DNA of 64,000 bases from Tenuifilum sp040752515 (GCA_040752515.1 JBFMGQ010000012.1:1-64000); one strand, 5' to 3'. Shown: positions 53,411 through 63,377, counted from the stretch's first letter. The notes: generated from the letters alone by a model not told the origin. Numbers and translations are program-made.

Positions 53411-55735
53411 ATGATACCTAACCTCGTAATAGTTGAGTCGCCTGCCAAAGCCAAAACTATCGAAAAGTTTTTGGGGAAAGATTTTGTAGTGAAATCGAGT
53501 TTTGGCCACATTCGCGACCTCTCAAAGAATAAGCTTGGAGTTGACCTTAAAAAGAACTATAAGCCACAGTACATTGTTAGCGACGATAAGAAGAAGGTGG
53601 TTGAGGAGCTGAAAAAGGCAGCCGAACAAGCCCAAACGGTATGGCTGGCATCCGATGAAGACCGTGAAGGGGAGGCCATTGCCTGGCATCTGGCCGAGGT
53701 ACTCAAGCTCGATCCCAAAAAAACAAAACGTATAGTTTTTCACGAAATCACCAAGAATGCCATTCAGCAGGCTATACAAAACCCTCGAGGTATCGACGAG
53801 AACCTGGTTAACTCCCAGCAGGCACGTAGGGTTTTAGATAGGCTTGTAGGTTTTGAGATATCGCCTATACTCTGGAAAAAGGTGAAACCTGCTTTATCGG
53901 CTGGTCGTGTACAATCGGTTGCCCTTAGGTTGATTGTGGAGCGCGAGAGGGAGATTATCAACTTTAAAAGCACCTCGTTCTACAAGGTTATTGCCGATTT
54001 TGATGCCCAAACCCCTTTTAAGGCGGAGCTATCGGAAAAGTTAAGCACTATCGACGAGGCCAAGAAATTCCTTGAGCATTGCAAGGGCGCAACCTTTAAG
54101 GTTCTCGATGTGGTTAAAAAACCAGCCAAAAAATCGCCCCCGCCACCATTCACCACTTCTACACTTCAGCAGGAAGCAAGCCGCAAGTACGGCTTTTCGG
54201 TTTCCCAAACCATGACCCTTGCCCAAAAGCTTTACGAGGCGGGTTACATTACCTACATGCGTACCGATTCGGTAAACCTTTCCGATTTAGCATTGGCCAC
54301 CACCCGCGACGTGATATTGAAGGAGTATGGCCAAAAGTATTCCCATACCCGTCAGTATAAAACCAAAACCAAAGGAGCCCAGGAAGCCCATGAGGCCATT
54401 CGTCCTACCTATATCGATAAGGAAAAGGTTCCGGGTACGGCTGCCGAGCAAAAACTTTACGACTTAATTCGCAAGCGCACCCTTGCTTCGCAGATGAGCG
54501 AAGCTCAGCTTGAACGCACCACCATAACCATTGAGGTTTCCGGGTCAAAATTCCAGTTTGTTGCTTCGGGCGAGGTTATAATCTTCGATGGGTTTCTTAA
54601 GGTTTATAATGAATCGACCGACGACGATAGCGAAGAGGGCAGCAAGGATCTTTTACCTTTGGTAAAGGTTGGCCAAATGCTTGAACCCAAACAGATTGTA
54701 GCAATGGAGCGGTTCACCCAGCGCCCGGCACGATATACCGAGGCAAGTTTGGTAAAGAAACTCGAAGAACTCGGAATTGGTCGCCCTTCGACCTATGCAC
54801 CAACCATATCAACCATCATTGCCAGAGGTTATGTGGTTAAGGAAGATAGGCCTGGTGTTGAACGTCCTTACCAAAGCCTTACCCTTAAACAGGGTAAAAT
54901 TACCCAGACCCAGAAGGTAGAGGTTACAGGCGCTGAAAAGGCTAAACTTTTCCCCAGCGATATTGGCATTGTGGTAAACGATTTCCTGGTTGAATATTTC
55001 CCCGATATTGTAAACTACAACTTTACCGCTCAGGTCGAGGAAAAATTCGACGAGATTGCTGTTGGAAAGTTGGAATGGACAAAAATGATAGATGAATTCT
55101 ATAAACCCTTTCACGATAACGTTAAGAAAACCGAAAAGGAATCGGATTTCACAAAAGGCGAGAGGGTTTTGGGAACCGATCCTGCCACAGGTAAAACCGT
55201 AAGCGTTCGTATTGGCCGCTATGGTCCTGTGGTTCAACTTGGCGATGTTGATCCTAACGGTAAAGAAAAACCACAGTACGCCAGTTTGTTGAAGGGACAG
55301 CTGGTTTCCACCATTACCCTAGATGAGGCACTGGCTCTATTTAAACTTCCCCGCAACCTTGGTAATTTCGAGGGTAAAGAGGTTGTGGTGGCCGTTGGCC
55401 GATTTGGCCCATACGTTCGCCACGATGGTAAGTTTTACTCACTGAAAAAGGATGATAATCCTCTAACTGTCGATTTAACTAGAGCTATTGAAATAATTGA
55501 AGAAGGACGATTAAAGCAGAAACAGCGGGTAATTAAAACCTTTACCGAGGATTCAGAGCTTCAGGTGCTTAACGGTAGGTGGGGCCCTTACATTTCTAAG
55601 GCAAAAGCCAACTATAAAATACCCAAGGGCTTTAATGCAGCTGATCTTACCTATGATGATTGCTTGAAAATAATAGCCGAAGCCAATACTAAGGAAAAGT
55701 CGGAAAAAAAGACCACCAAATCCGGTAAAAAATAG
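53411..55735 (+). CDS. topA: DNA topoisomerase I
   Basis: 774 residues, type IA. An N-terminal Toprim domain begins NLVIVESPAKAKTIEKFLG and has the acidic motif SDEDREGEAIAWHLAE (about 83-98). The active-site tyrosine is in YITYMRTDSVNLS (Tyr about 281). TEASLVKKLEELGIGRPSTY follows. The C-terminus has repeats of the GRYGPVVQLG / GRFGPYVRHDGKFYSL / GRWGPYISKAKANYKIP type in place of the zinc fingers of E. coli TopA. It relaxes negative supercoils. It is followed 10 bases later by the arginase-fold gene. Confidence 0.95.
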   Translation: MIPNLVIVESPAKAKTIEKFLGKDFVVKSSFGHIRDLSKNKLGVDLKKNYKPQYIVSDDKKKVVEELKKAAEQAQTVWLASDEDREGEAIAWHLAEVLKLDPKKTKRIVFHEITKNAIQQAIQNPRGIDENLVNSQQARRVLDRLVGFEISPILWKKVKPALSAGRVQSVALRLIVEREREIINFKSTSFYKVIADFDAQTPFKAELSEKLSTIDEAKKFLEHCKGATFKVLDVVKKPAKKSPPPPFTTSTLQQEASRKYGFSVSQTMTLAQKLYEAGYITYMRTDSVNLSDLALATTRDVILKEYGQKYSHTRQYKTKTKGAQEAHEAIRPTYIDKEKVPGTAAEQKLYDLIRKRTLASQMSEAQLERTTITIEVSGSKFQFVASGEVIIFDGFLKVYNESTDDDSEEGSKDLLPLVKVGQMLEPKQIVAMERFTQRPARYTEASLVKKLEELGIGRPSTYAPTISTIIARGYVVKEDRPGVERPYQSLTLKQGKITQTQKVEVTGAEKAKLFPSDIGIVVNDFLVEYFPDIVNYNFTAQVEEKFDEIAVGKLEWTKMIDEFYKPFHDNVKKTEKESDFTKGERVLGTDPATGKTVSVRIGRYGPVVQLGDVDPNGKEKPQYASLLKGQLVSTITLDEALALFKLPRNLGNFEGKEVVVAVGRFGPYVRHDGKFYSLKKDDNPLTVDLTRAIEIIEEGRLKQKQRVIKTFTEDSELQVLNGRWGPYISKAKANYKIPKGFNAADLTYDDCLKIIAEANTKEKSEKKTTKSGKK

Positions 55736-55744
55736 TAAACCCTT

Positions 55745-56902
55745 ATGCTTGCCAGCGAGCTCTCAGCATACCTTGTTCCTTCCGATGTAGTCGGAAGTTA
55801 CCCCTTTGCCGACAAAAAGTATTGCATTGGCAACCAGATTGTTCGTTTGCACGACCACCCCGATGTGCCTATTCGCCCTACCGACATTATTATTATTGGT
55901 ATTCAATCGACCAATTCGGTATCAAATGCCATACGCCAGAAACTTTGGGGGCTTAGCTCCATTTCTTACTCCAAAGGGAGAATTTTTGATGCGGGCAATA
56001 TTCCGGCAAGCCTAACGTTAGCGCAGCAATACCAGGCAGTAGAAACCCTCTCAGCACAAGTAGCCGAATCAAAAGCACACCTTGTTTTCATTGGCGGCTC
56101 GCAGGAGCTTACTTCAAAGGTTTATGCTGGTTGGCGGCAAAGCCAAAACTTTTTGAGGCTAGCCATAATCGATTACAAAATTGACTGGGACGGTAACCAC
56201 GACGATTTTCACGAAGATAATTTTGTTAATGGTTTGATGGATGAACCTTACGAAAAGTTGCTCGATTTGAGTTTTATCGGTATTCAAGGATATTTTTCGC
56301 CACAGCATACCCAACAAAAGGTTTTGCGTCGCAAGCACGAATTTATCAGGCTGGGTAACCTTCGCGGTAATATCCGCGAAGCAGAACCCACGCTTTCCGA
56401 CGCCCATTTAGTTAGCATTGATTTTGGCGCCCTTCGTACTCCCGATGCCCCTGGAACTAAAATTGCGAATCCCAATGGCCTTTATGCCGAGGAAATTTGT
56501 ATGCTTGCCCGATATGCAGGCATTGGCCAGAACAATAAATTCATGGGATTTTTTGGATTATCATCCAATGGAAATACCCCTGAGTTAACCACAATGCTTA
56601 CCGCACAGGTTATTTGGCACTATATCGAAGGGGTCTCACACCGCAAGGTTGAAAACCCCATTAAGAATTTACCTTTTAATAAGAAATATGTTGTTAGCAC
56701 CGACGTGCCCAATATCGAAATGGTGTTTTATAGAAACGAGCAGTCGGGCAATTGGTGGTTTGAGCTACCTGTTTTGAACCGCCGAAAAATTCTACGCGGG
56801 AAAATATTGGTGCGTTGTAACCCATCCGATTACGCTTCGGCAAGTAATGGCGATATACCCCAGCGTTGGATGCGCTGGTACCAAAAGGCTCAAAAAATTT
56901 AA
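55745..56902 (+). CDS. arginase/formimidoylglutamase-fold protein lacking metal ligands
   Basis: 385 residues. The ureohydrolase fold is recognisable from spaced motif remnants: FIGGSQELTS (about 115-124) where active enzymes have GGDHS; IIDYKIDWDG (about 140-149) where they have DAHxD; and VSIDFGALRTPDAPG (about 222-236) where they have SxDxDxxDP. Both histidine ligands and one aspartate are replaced, so the binuclear manganese centre is probably absent. Ten bases after topA and upstream of the type IX secretion genes, it may be read with topA. Function is unknown; a structural or regulatory pseudoenzyme is likely. Confidence 0.7.
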   Translation: MLASELSAYLVPSDVVGSYPFADKKYCIGNQIVRLHDHPDVPIRPTDIIIIGIQSTNSVSNAIRQKLWGLSSISYSKGRIFDAGNIPASLTLAQQYQAVETLSAQVAESKAHLVFIGGSQELTSKVYAGWRQSQNFLRLAIIDYKIDWDGNHDDFHEDNFVNGLMDEPYEKLLDLSFIGIQGYFSPQHTQQKVLRRKHEFIRLGNLRGNIREAEPTLSDAHLVSIDFGALRTPDAPGTKIANPNGLYAEEICMLARYAGIGQNNKFMGFFGLSSNGNTPELTTMLTAQVIWHYIEGVSHRKVENPIKNLPFNKKYVVSTDVPNIEMVFYRNEQSGNWWFELPVLNRRKILRGKILVRCNPSDYASASNGDIPQRWMRWYQKAQKI

Positions 56903-57033
56903 TCTTCATAGCCATTATTCGTTTACGTACAATATCCCTCTCTAGATCCACCATTTTGGGATGTTTGTAAAAAAAATCTATGTAAATGGTAACCCCTACA
57001 GCCAAAAGCAGGTATAAAGCAATACTGTAAGTT

Positions 57034-57061
57034 TTGTTAACATATTTTGTTAATAAATTTG
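57034..57061 (+). promoter_or_regulatory. candidate promoter of the type IX secretion operon
   Basis: TAAATTTG (57054-57061) matches TAnnTTTG exactly, and TTG (57034-57036) lies 17 bases upstream. The first gene starts at 57123, giving a leader of roughly 55 bases. No hairpin terminator is visible between the arginase-like gene stop (56902) and this site, so some read-through is possible. Confidence 0.6.
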
Positions 57062-57122
57062 TATGAATTCAAAATTTTTACTTACTTTACTTTTCGGTTT
57101 ATTCAGGCAAACTAATTCTTAA

Positions 57123-58079
57123 ATGCTACCAATGAGAGTATTTGGAAACCTTGTATTTGTTAGTACTGTAAGCGTTTTGCTGTCGTCGTTTGCATACGGG
57201 CAGCAAGATCCTCAGTTTAACCAGATACTCTTTAACCCGCTCAGTATTAATCCTGGGTATGCTGGTAGTGTAAGCAACATGATCAATGTTGGTGCCATAA
57301 ATCGTATCCAGTGGGCTGGATTTGGTGATGGTGCACCTTTAACCACTACACTTGGCATAAATGCTCCAATTTCACCGTTTGGATTTAACAGCGGCGTTGG
57401 CTTAAGTATTCTTAACGACAGGTATGGCTTTAACAACGACCTCGGAATTAACATTGCTTACGCTGCTCGTTTTAAGTTTAAGTTGATAAATGGTGATTTA
57501 GGGTTTGGCATTGGGGCAGGGTTTGTAAACAATAAGCTTGATCCAAAATGGAATTACCCCATAGGTGGTGGCGACGAGGCAATCCCTGAAAAGAAAGAGA
57601 GTGCCATTAACTTCGATCTAAGTGCAGGTTTATACTACAATACCGAATACATGTTTTTTGGTTTTTCGGCTTTACACCTTAATGAAACCAAAATCAACAA
57701 AGCTGCTCTTGCAGCGCACTATACCCGTCAGTATTACCTAACAGGGGGTTATATTGTTGATTTCCCAAACCCTTCGTGGCAGTTCGAGCCCTCGGTTATT
57801 GTGCACAGCGATTTAAAAACAAGCAAATTATCGCTAAATAGTATTGTCCGATACAATAAAAAGATATGGGGTGGCGTTTCATACCGTGTGGGTGAAGCAA
57901 TAACCGGTTTGGTCGGTTTTGAACTTTTTAATGGTATTAAGTTTGGCTATGCTTACGAATTTAGTACAAGCAAAATTAGTAAGTATAACGACGGTTCGCA
58001 TGAGTTTTTCATGGGGTATAACTTCCAGTTAAATAAGGAAAAACCACCCCAACAGTATAAAAGTTTGAGATTTTTGTAA
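57123..58079 (+). CDS. porP: PorP/SprF family type IX secretion membrane protein
   Basis: 318 residues. Signal peptide ends near SSFAYG with mature QQDPQFNQILFNPLSINPGY, the diagnostic start of PorP/SprF outer-membrane beta-barrels (QQDPxFxxYxxNPxxxNPAxAG). The rest alternates aromatic and glycine residues as expected for a barrel and ends in PPQQYKSLRFL. It precedes gldK as porP precedes porK in Porphyromonas. Initiation may be at 57123 or at the ATG three codons later. The family helps present or anchor secreted proteins such as SprB-like adhesins. Confidence 0.9.
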   Translation: MLPMRVFGNLVFVSTVSVLLSSFAYGQQDPQFNQILFNPLSINPGYAGSVSNMINVGAINRIQWAGFGDGAPLTTTLGINAPISPFGFNSGVGLSILNDRYGFNNDLGINIAYAARFKFKLINGDLGFGIGAGFVNNKLDPKWNYPIGGGDEAIPEKKESAINFDLSAGLYYNTEYMFFGFSALHLNETKINKAALAAHYTRQYYLTGGYIVDFPNPSWQFEPSVIVHSDLKTSKLSLNSIVRYNKKIWGGVSYRVGEAITGLVGFELFNGIKFGYAYEFSTSKISKYNDGSHEFFMGYNFQLNKEKPPQQYKSLRFL

Positions 58080-58136
58080 GATTTTTTTACAATTGAAAGA
58101 AAAAAATTACGTTATTTGCTTAATAAACGATGCCTT

Positions 58137-59465
58137 ATGAAAAAATTTCTCTCCATAGGTATTTTGGCGTCCCTGCTATATGGTTGTGGACCTGGTAATA
58201 CTGGCGAGTTAACAGGTGTTCCAGGGCGAAGAAGTTTCTCTGAGCCCACACCAATGGGAATGGTTTTTATTCCCATGGGATCATTTACTTTGGGTAGCAA
58301 CGACCAGGATGTTGCCTGGGCAATAAATGCCCCAACCAAAACTGTTTCGGTTGATGCTTTCTGGATGGACCAAACTGAAATTACCAATAACCAGTACAGG
58401 CAGTTTGTGTACTATGTTCGCGACTCAATAGCACGCCGCTTGCTGGGTGAAATAAACGACGAATTCCTAATTACCGAAGACCAGTTTGGGAATCCGTTGG
58501 ATCCTCCAGTTCTGAACTGGGAAGTTCCTATCGACATGGAGGATGAAGAACAACGTGAGGCTCTGAATGCCCTTTATTACGCCAAGGAGGATGAGTTTTT
58601 TGGGCGTAAGGAAGTAGATACCCGTAAACTATTTTTCGAGTACTACTGGATAGATATTAAACAAGCCGCCCAAAAGCGCAACCGTTACAATTATGAAACA
58701 CTCAGCTACGATCAGGGTGAGGTTATAAACAGCCTAGGAGAGAAGGTTAAAGTTGATAACCGTCAAAGCTTCATTATGCGCGATAAGGTAAATGTTTACC
58801 CCGATACACTTTGCTGGGTAGCTGATTTTACCTATGCATTCAACGAACCCTATACCAATAGCTATTTTTGGCACCCCGCTTTTGATAATTATCCCGTAGT
58901 AGGCGTTACCTGGAAACAGGCTACAGCCTTCTGTATTTGGAGAACACAAACTCTTAACAAATTCCTCGCACCCGAGGGTATTACAATACAGGACTACCGA
59001 TTACCCACCGAAGCTGAATGGGAGTATGCTGCCCGTGGAAATCTGAACCATAGCATGTACCCATGGGGAGGCCCTTACACACGCAACATGGAAGGTTGCT
59101 TCCTTGCCAACTTTAAACCACTCCGGGGTAACTATGTGGATGATGGTGGTTTAATCCCAATTCCTGTTGGCACTTACGAACCCAATGATTATGGCTTGTA
59201 TGATATGGCAGGAAACGTTGCAGAGTGGACTGCCAATGCTTATGACGAAAGCGCATACTCATTCATGCACGACATGAATCCCGATTATAAGTATAACTCA
59301 AAACCCTCCGATTTACCTGCTTTGAAGCGCAAAGTTGTTCGGGGTGGTTCGTGGAAAGATATAAGCTATTTCTTGCAGGTTGGTACACGTACCTATGAGT
59401 ACCAAGACTCTGCTAAGTCCTATGTTGGCTTCCGTTGTGTACGTTCCTACCTCGGTGCCAAATAG
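58137..59465 (+). CDS. gldK: gliding/T9SS lipoprotein GldK (PorK)
   Basis: About 442 residues from the ATG at 58137; a longer frame from a TTG adds seven codons but would spoil the signal. A lipoprotein signal MKKFLSIGILASLLYGC has Cys17 as the lipid site. The mature part is a formylglycine-generating-enzyme (sulfatase-modifying) fold: PMGMVFIPMGSFTLGSN, FWMDQTEITNNQYRQFV, YRLPTEAEWEYAARG, GNVAEWTANAYD and VVRGGSWKD...VGFRC. GldK with GldN forms the periplasmic ring of the secretion machine. It is followed by gldL after 37 bases. Confidence 0.95.
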   Translation: MKKFLSIGILASLLYGCGPGNTGELTGVPGRRSFSEPTPMGMVFIPMGSFTLGSNDQDVAWAINAPTKTVSVDAFWMDQTEITNNQYRQFVYYVRDSIARRLLGEINDEFLITEDQFGNPLDPPVLNWEVPIDMEDEEQREALNALYYAKEDEFFGRKEVDTRKLFFEYYWIDIKQAAQKRNRYNYETLSYDQGEVINSLGEKVKVDNRQSFIMRDKVNVYPDTLCWVADFTYAFNEPYTNSYFWHPAFDNYPVVGVTWKQATAFCIWRTQTLNKFLAPEGITIQDYRLPTEAEWEYAARGNLNHSMYPWGGPYTRNMEGCFLANFKPLRGNYVDDGGLIPIPVGTYEPNDYGLYDMAGNVAEWTANAYDESAYSFMHDMNPDYKYNSKPSDLPALKRKVVRGGSWKDISYFLQVGTRTYEYQDSAKSYVGFRCVRSYLGAK

Positions 59466-59502
59466 TTAAGAAGCATTTTTATCACTTGAAAAAATTACTA
59501 CT

Positions 59503-60753
59503 ATGAAGTTCAGTATAGAAGAAGTTGTAACCTCCAAGAAGTGGAAAACCTTTATGAAGTACCTTTATGGTTGGGGTGCTTCCATAGTAATTCTTGGTGC
59601 ACTTTTCAAAATTCTTCACTTGAAAGGTGCCGGTACCATGCTTTTCCTAGGTATGGGTATGGAGTCAATAATATTTTTCTTTTCAGCTTTTGAACCCATT
59701 CACGAGGAGGTGGACTGGACTTTAGTATACCCTGAGTTAACCGGTATGTCCGATGAGGAAGAAATTTCAGGATATCGCCGCTCTAGAAACCAAGGTCTGT
59801 CGGCTGAGGATGTTCAACAAATTATAACCAGCGTTTTGGCATCGCTTCCCGCAGGGGGAACTGTTGCTGCTGCACCAGCAACTGCCCCAACAGCCGCACC
59901 GGTAGCTGCTTCTCAGCCTTCTGCCGTTGGCGTTCCTGGAGCTTTAATTTTTACTGAGAAGTTTAACAAGATGCTTGAGAATGCTGAAATCAGCCCTGCT
60001 TTATTTGATAAAGTAAGCGCTGGACTAAATAAACTCAGTGAAGCATCGAGTAAAATTGCCGATATCTCCAACTCAGCCACCGTTGTTAAGGATTTCAACG
60101 AAAAGCTATCCAAGGCATCGGAAAGTGTTGGTACTTTTACCCAGAATTACTCCCAAAGTGGCCAAGCCCTGAACGAGTCAATGAATGTTTTGAATCAAAA
60201 CATTCAACAGGCCGCTGGTGTAATGTCGGAAAGTGGCAAGAATTTTATGGATGGCGTTAACCAATCCGTTAAGAACCTTGAATCAGAATTGACCAATGCT
60301 GGTCAAAAGGTTAGTGAGCGAATAGTTGGTTCAGCCGAATCGGTTGCCGAAAACCTTAAAGTATCGGCCGATGGGCTGGCAAATACTTATAAACAAACAG
60401 CATCGCAGGTTGCTACTACCTACCAGCAGTTAGCTGAAGCCATGAAGGTAAATGGCAACATCATAACCGATGGTAGTAATAATTATAAGGAGCAATTAGA
60501 ACGCCTGAACAAGAATATGGCTGCACTAAATGCAGCTCATGAACTTCATTTGCAGGAAACCAATCAGCGCCTCAAGGAAGCCGAAAAGGTTTACCAAGGA
60601 GTTGATGGAATGGTTAAAAAGTTAAACTTTACAGTTGAGGAAACTGAAAAGTTCAGGTTAGCAGTTGAAAAGTTGAATAGCAATGTGGCTGCATTGAACA
60701 ATGTTTACGGCAATATGCTTACAGCCATCAATGCTCTTTCAAATGGAAAGTAG
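59503..60753 (+). CDS. gldL: T9SS inner-membrane motor protein GldL (PorL)
   Basis: 416 residues. Two N-terminal transmembrane helices (about 22-36 and 44-62: WGASIVILGALFKILHL and MLFLGMGMESIIFFFSAF) carry the helix-2 glutamate thought to conduct protons in the GldLM motor. An Ala/Pro/Thr linker (about 120-140) follows, then a long helical region (about 150-416) rich in Asn/Gln/Lys/Ala that looks like coiled coil. GldL/PorL proteins I know are roughly 215-310 residues, so the tail is long. Partner is GldM. Confidence 0.93.
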   Translation: MKFSIEEVVTSKKWKTFMKYLYGWGASIVILGALFKILHLKGAGTMLFLGMGMESIIFFFSAFEPIHEEVDWTLVYPELTGMSDEEEISGYRRSRNQGLSAEDVQQIITSVLASLPAGGTVAAAPATAPTAAPVAASQPSAVGVPGALIFTEKFNKMLENAEISPALFDKVSAGLNKLSEASSKIADISNSATVVKDFNEKLSKASESVGTFTQNYSQSGQALNESMNVLNQNIQQAAGVMSESGKNFMDGVNQSVKNLESELTNAGQKVSERIVGSAESVAENLKVSADGLANTYKQTASQVATTYQQLAEAMKVNGNIITDGSNNYKEQLERLNKNMAALNAAHELHLQETNQRLKEAEKVYQGVDGMVKKLNFTVEETEKFRLAVEKLNSNVAALNNVYGNMLTAINALSNGK

Positions 60754-60785
60754 CAGTTTAGCATTTTACAGCTTAAAATAGCTTT

Positions 60786-62426
60786 ATGGCACACGGAAAA
60801 GAGACTCCCAGGCAAAAGATGATCGGCATGATGTACCTCGTGCTGACAGCTATGCTTGCGTTAAACGTTTCCTCTGAAGTTCTCGAAGCCTTTGTTTTAG
60901 TTGACAATGGTCTATCAAGAACTACAGAGAACTATAGGCTTAAAAACAAGAAACTTTACGATGAATTTGCAGCCGCTTACAGCATTAATCCTGTTAAGGT
61001 TGGGCCTTATAAACAGAAAGCTGATCAAATTCAGCAAAAGGCCAGTGAGATAATGCAGTATGTTCAGGATTTAAAGATAGAAATCGTAAAGTCATCGGAA
61101 GGAGAAGATACTCCTGCCATTCAAAATGGTGAAATTGTTGCAGAGCTTATCCAAGGTAAAAGTGATCTTGATAAGGCAGCAACCATTCTTATAGGGTTTG
61201 AAGGTAACGGAAAAGCAAAAGTTTTAAAGCAGAAATTAATTGAATTCAGGGAGTATATAGTTAGCTTAATTGACAAGGATAGAGCTCCCGAACTAGTTGA
61301 ATCAATTAAGGGTATATTGAATACCGATGATCCTCCAGTTAAGGAAGATGGAACACATAATACATGGGAAAGTGCTCGTTTTGAACACATTCCATTAATA
61401 GCCGTAATCCCTCAGCTTACCAAGGTTCAGGTTGATATACTTAACGTTGAGGCAGAGGTCTTAAATTACTTGATGGGTAGTATAGGTGCAGCCGAATTCA
61501 AGTTTAATAAGCTCTCGGCAACGGTTATTCCCAATTCCAATATCATATTCCAGGGGAGTGAGTTCCGTGCCGAGATATTCCTTGCAGCATCTGATACCAC
61601 TCAGGTACCTAAAGTTTACCTTTGCCGTTACGACTCTGTATTCAATAGCACAACCAATGGCTACGATTATCGCCCAGTTGGTAACACCGAGGAGGTACCT
61701 GTAAATAAAACCGGCAGGGCTGTACTAACCCGTAAAGCTTCTTCAACCGGGGTTGTAAACTGGCAAGGACTAATTGAGATGAAAGCACCCGATGGGTCAA
61801 TTGTACGTCGTCCGTTTAAGCATTCCTACACAGTGATGCCACCAAACGTGGTTATTGCTCCAACTAAGATGAACGTGTTGTACCTGGGAGTTGAAAACCC
61901 AATTGACATTTCCGTTCCAGGTTTTGCCCCCGATAAGGTATCAGCAACTATAAGCCGTGGAAGCATTAAGCCCTTTGGTATGGGAAGCTACATAGCCCAA
62001 CCAGGTGCTGGTGCTCCAACCGTTGAAATTACTGTTTATGCTGAAACTGAAGGTAAGCGCAAGGTTACCATGGGAACAAAAACCTTTAGGGTAAAGAAGG
62101 TTCCACCTCCTACCCCAAAAGTTCTTGGAGTATCGGGTAAGGTTGTAAATAAGAATGAACTCGAAGCTTCGCTTGGCGTAGTAGCTGAAATGCCTCAGGA
62201 TTTCGATTTCGACCTCAAGTTTAAAGTGGTTGGGTTTAAGGTTTCAGCAACAGTTGGGGGCTTTTTGCAGGAAAAGGAATCAACAAGTTCCCGATTTACC
62301 GATGAGCAAAAACGAATTATTAATTCTTTGCGCTCGGGTAGTCAGGTTGCTATAACCGATGTTAAGGCTGTTGGCCCAAGTGGCGATGTGGTTGATTTGA
62401 ACGATTTAGTTTTAAAGATTAGATAA
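60786..62426 (+). CDS. gldM: T9SS motor protein GldM (PorM)
   Basis: 546 residues. One N-terminal transmembrane helix (MIGMMYLVLTAMLALNVSSE) starts right after a KETPRQK cytoplasmic tip, the exact GldM arrangement. The periplasmic part begins with helical repeats and continues as beta-rich D2-D4 domains (PPNVVIAPTKMNVLYLGVEN, ISVPGFAPDKV). The C-terminal domain binds the GldK-GldN ring. Length is near the usual 510-520. Nine bases precede gldN. Confidence 0.95.
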   Translation: MAHGKETPRQKMIGMMYLVLTAMLALNVSSEVLEAFVLVDNGLSRTTENYRLKNKKLYDEFAAAYSINPVKVGPYKQKADQIQQKASEIMQYVQDLKIEIVKSSEGEDTPAIQNGEIVAELIQGKSDLDKAATILIGFEGNGKAKVLKQKLIEFREYIVSLIDKDRAPELVESIKGILNTDDPPVKEDGTHNTWESARFEHIPLIAVIPQLTKVQVDILNVEAEVLNYLMGSIGAAEFKFNKLSATVIPNSNIIFQGSEFRAEIFLAASDTTQVPKVYLCRYDSVFNSTTNGYDYRPVGNTEEVPVNKTGRAVLTRKASSTGVVNWQGLIEMKAPDGSIVRRPFKHSYTVMPPNVVIAPTKMNVLYLGVENPIDISVPGFAPDKVSATISRGSIKPFGMGSYIAQPGAGAPTVEITVYAETEGKRKVTMGTKTFRVKKVPPPTPKVLGVSGKVVNKNELEASLGVVAEMPQDFDFDLKFKVVGFKVSATVGGFLQEKESTSSRFTDEQKRIINSLRSGSQVAITDVKAVGPSGDVVDLNDLVLKIR

Positions 62427-62435
62427 TATACTGCC

Positions 62436-63308
62436 ATGAAAAGGATTTTATTGTTCTCAGTCGTGATACTCCTTGCATTCTCTGCATTGAGAGCACAGGA
62501 TAGAAAGGAAAGTTTGGAACGCGATGGAATTTATACCCGTGAAACCACACCGGCCAGGGTTCCAATACCCTATCAATTCGTTAGAGAATCGGATGTTCTT
62601 TGGTCGAAACGCATTTGGCGAATTATTGACCTTCGGCAGAAAATGAACTACCCTCTTTACTATCCTACTGACTTGATGCAGGATAGGGAAAGTTTAGTTC
62701 AGCGACTGGTTAGAGCAATTAAGTACAACGAAATTAATGCATATGATCCTATTGATGATGAGTTTACCACACGCTTATCGTACGAGCAAGTTGTAAAACA
62801 GCTTGGCGCTGAAGACAAAGAGCAAACTCAGCTTGATGAAAATGGACAGGAGGTAAAAGTTACCGTAAAGGGTCAAATTCGCTGGGGCGATGTAAAAGAG
62901 CTTTTGGTAAAGGAGGACTGGTTTTTTGACAAGCAGCGCTCAGTTATGGAGGTTCGAATTATTGGGATTTGTCCCATTCTGCACCGTATGGATTACCGAA
63001 AAACTGGCAGCGATGAGGAACAAGAAGGGTCACTGAACAGGATTCAAACGTTTTGGATTTATTTCCCTGAAGCAAGAAGTGTTCTGGCTAACACTGATGC
63101 CTACAATAACTTTAACGATGCTCAAAGAATTACCTACGATGATCTATTCTGGAAGCGCAACTTTGATTCATACATCATCAGAATATCTAATGTTTGGGAT
63201 AACAGGGCAATTTACGATTACACTTTCACGGGTTTGGGAACCCTGCTTGAGTCGGAAAAGATTAAAACAGAACTTTTCAACTTTGAGCACGACTTGTGGG
63301 AATACTAA
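62436..63308 (+). CDS. gldN: T9SS periplasmic protein GldN (PorN)
   Basis: 290 residues. Signal peptide MKRILLFSVVILLAFSALRA cleaves before QDRKE. Family signatures visible: VPIPYQFVRESDVLWSKRIW, RIIDLRQKMNYPLYYPT, LVKEDWFFDKQRSVMEVRII and CPILHRM. GldN forms the ring with GldK and is required for secretion through type IX. It is the last gene of the operon, followed by an intrinsic terminator at 63331. Confidence 0.95.
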   Translation: MKRILLFSVVILLAFSALRAQDRKESLERDGIYTRETTPARVPIPYQFVRESDVLWSKRIWRIIDLRQKMNYPLYYPTDLMQDRESLVQRLVRAIKYNEINAYDPIDDEFTTRLSYEQVVKQLGAEDKEQTQLDENGQEVKVTVKGQIRWGDVKELLVKEDWFFDKQRSVMEVRIIGICPILHRMDYRKTGSDEEQEGSLNRIQTFWIYFPEARSVLANTDAYNNFNDAQRITYDDLFWKRNFDSYIIRISNVWDNRAIYDYTFTGLGTLLESEKIKTELFNFEHDLWEY

Positions 63309-63330
63309 AATTAATACATAACTACAAAAG

Positions 63331-63357
63331 CCGTCGATTTATCGACGGTTTTTTTTT
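63331..63357 (+). terminator. intrinsic terminator after gldN
   Basis: CCGTCGA-TTTA-TCGACGG is a perfect seven-base stem followed by nine T residues. On the minus strand it follows the guanylyltransferase gene and is followed by CTTTTG, so it may act in both directions. Confidence 0.93.
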
Positions 63358-63377
63358 GATGTAAAACTTAAAAAGGG

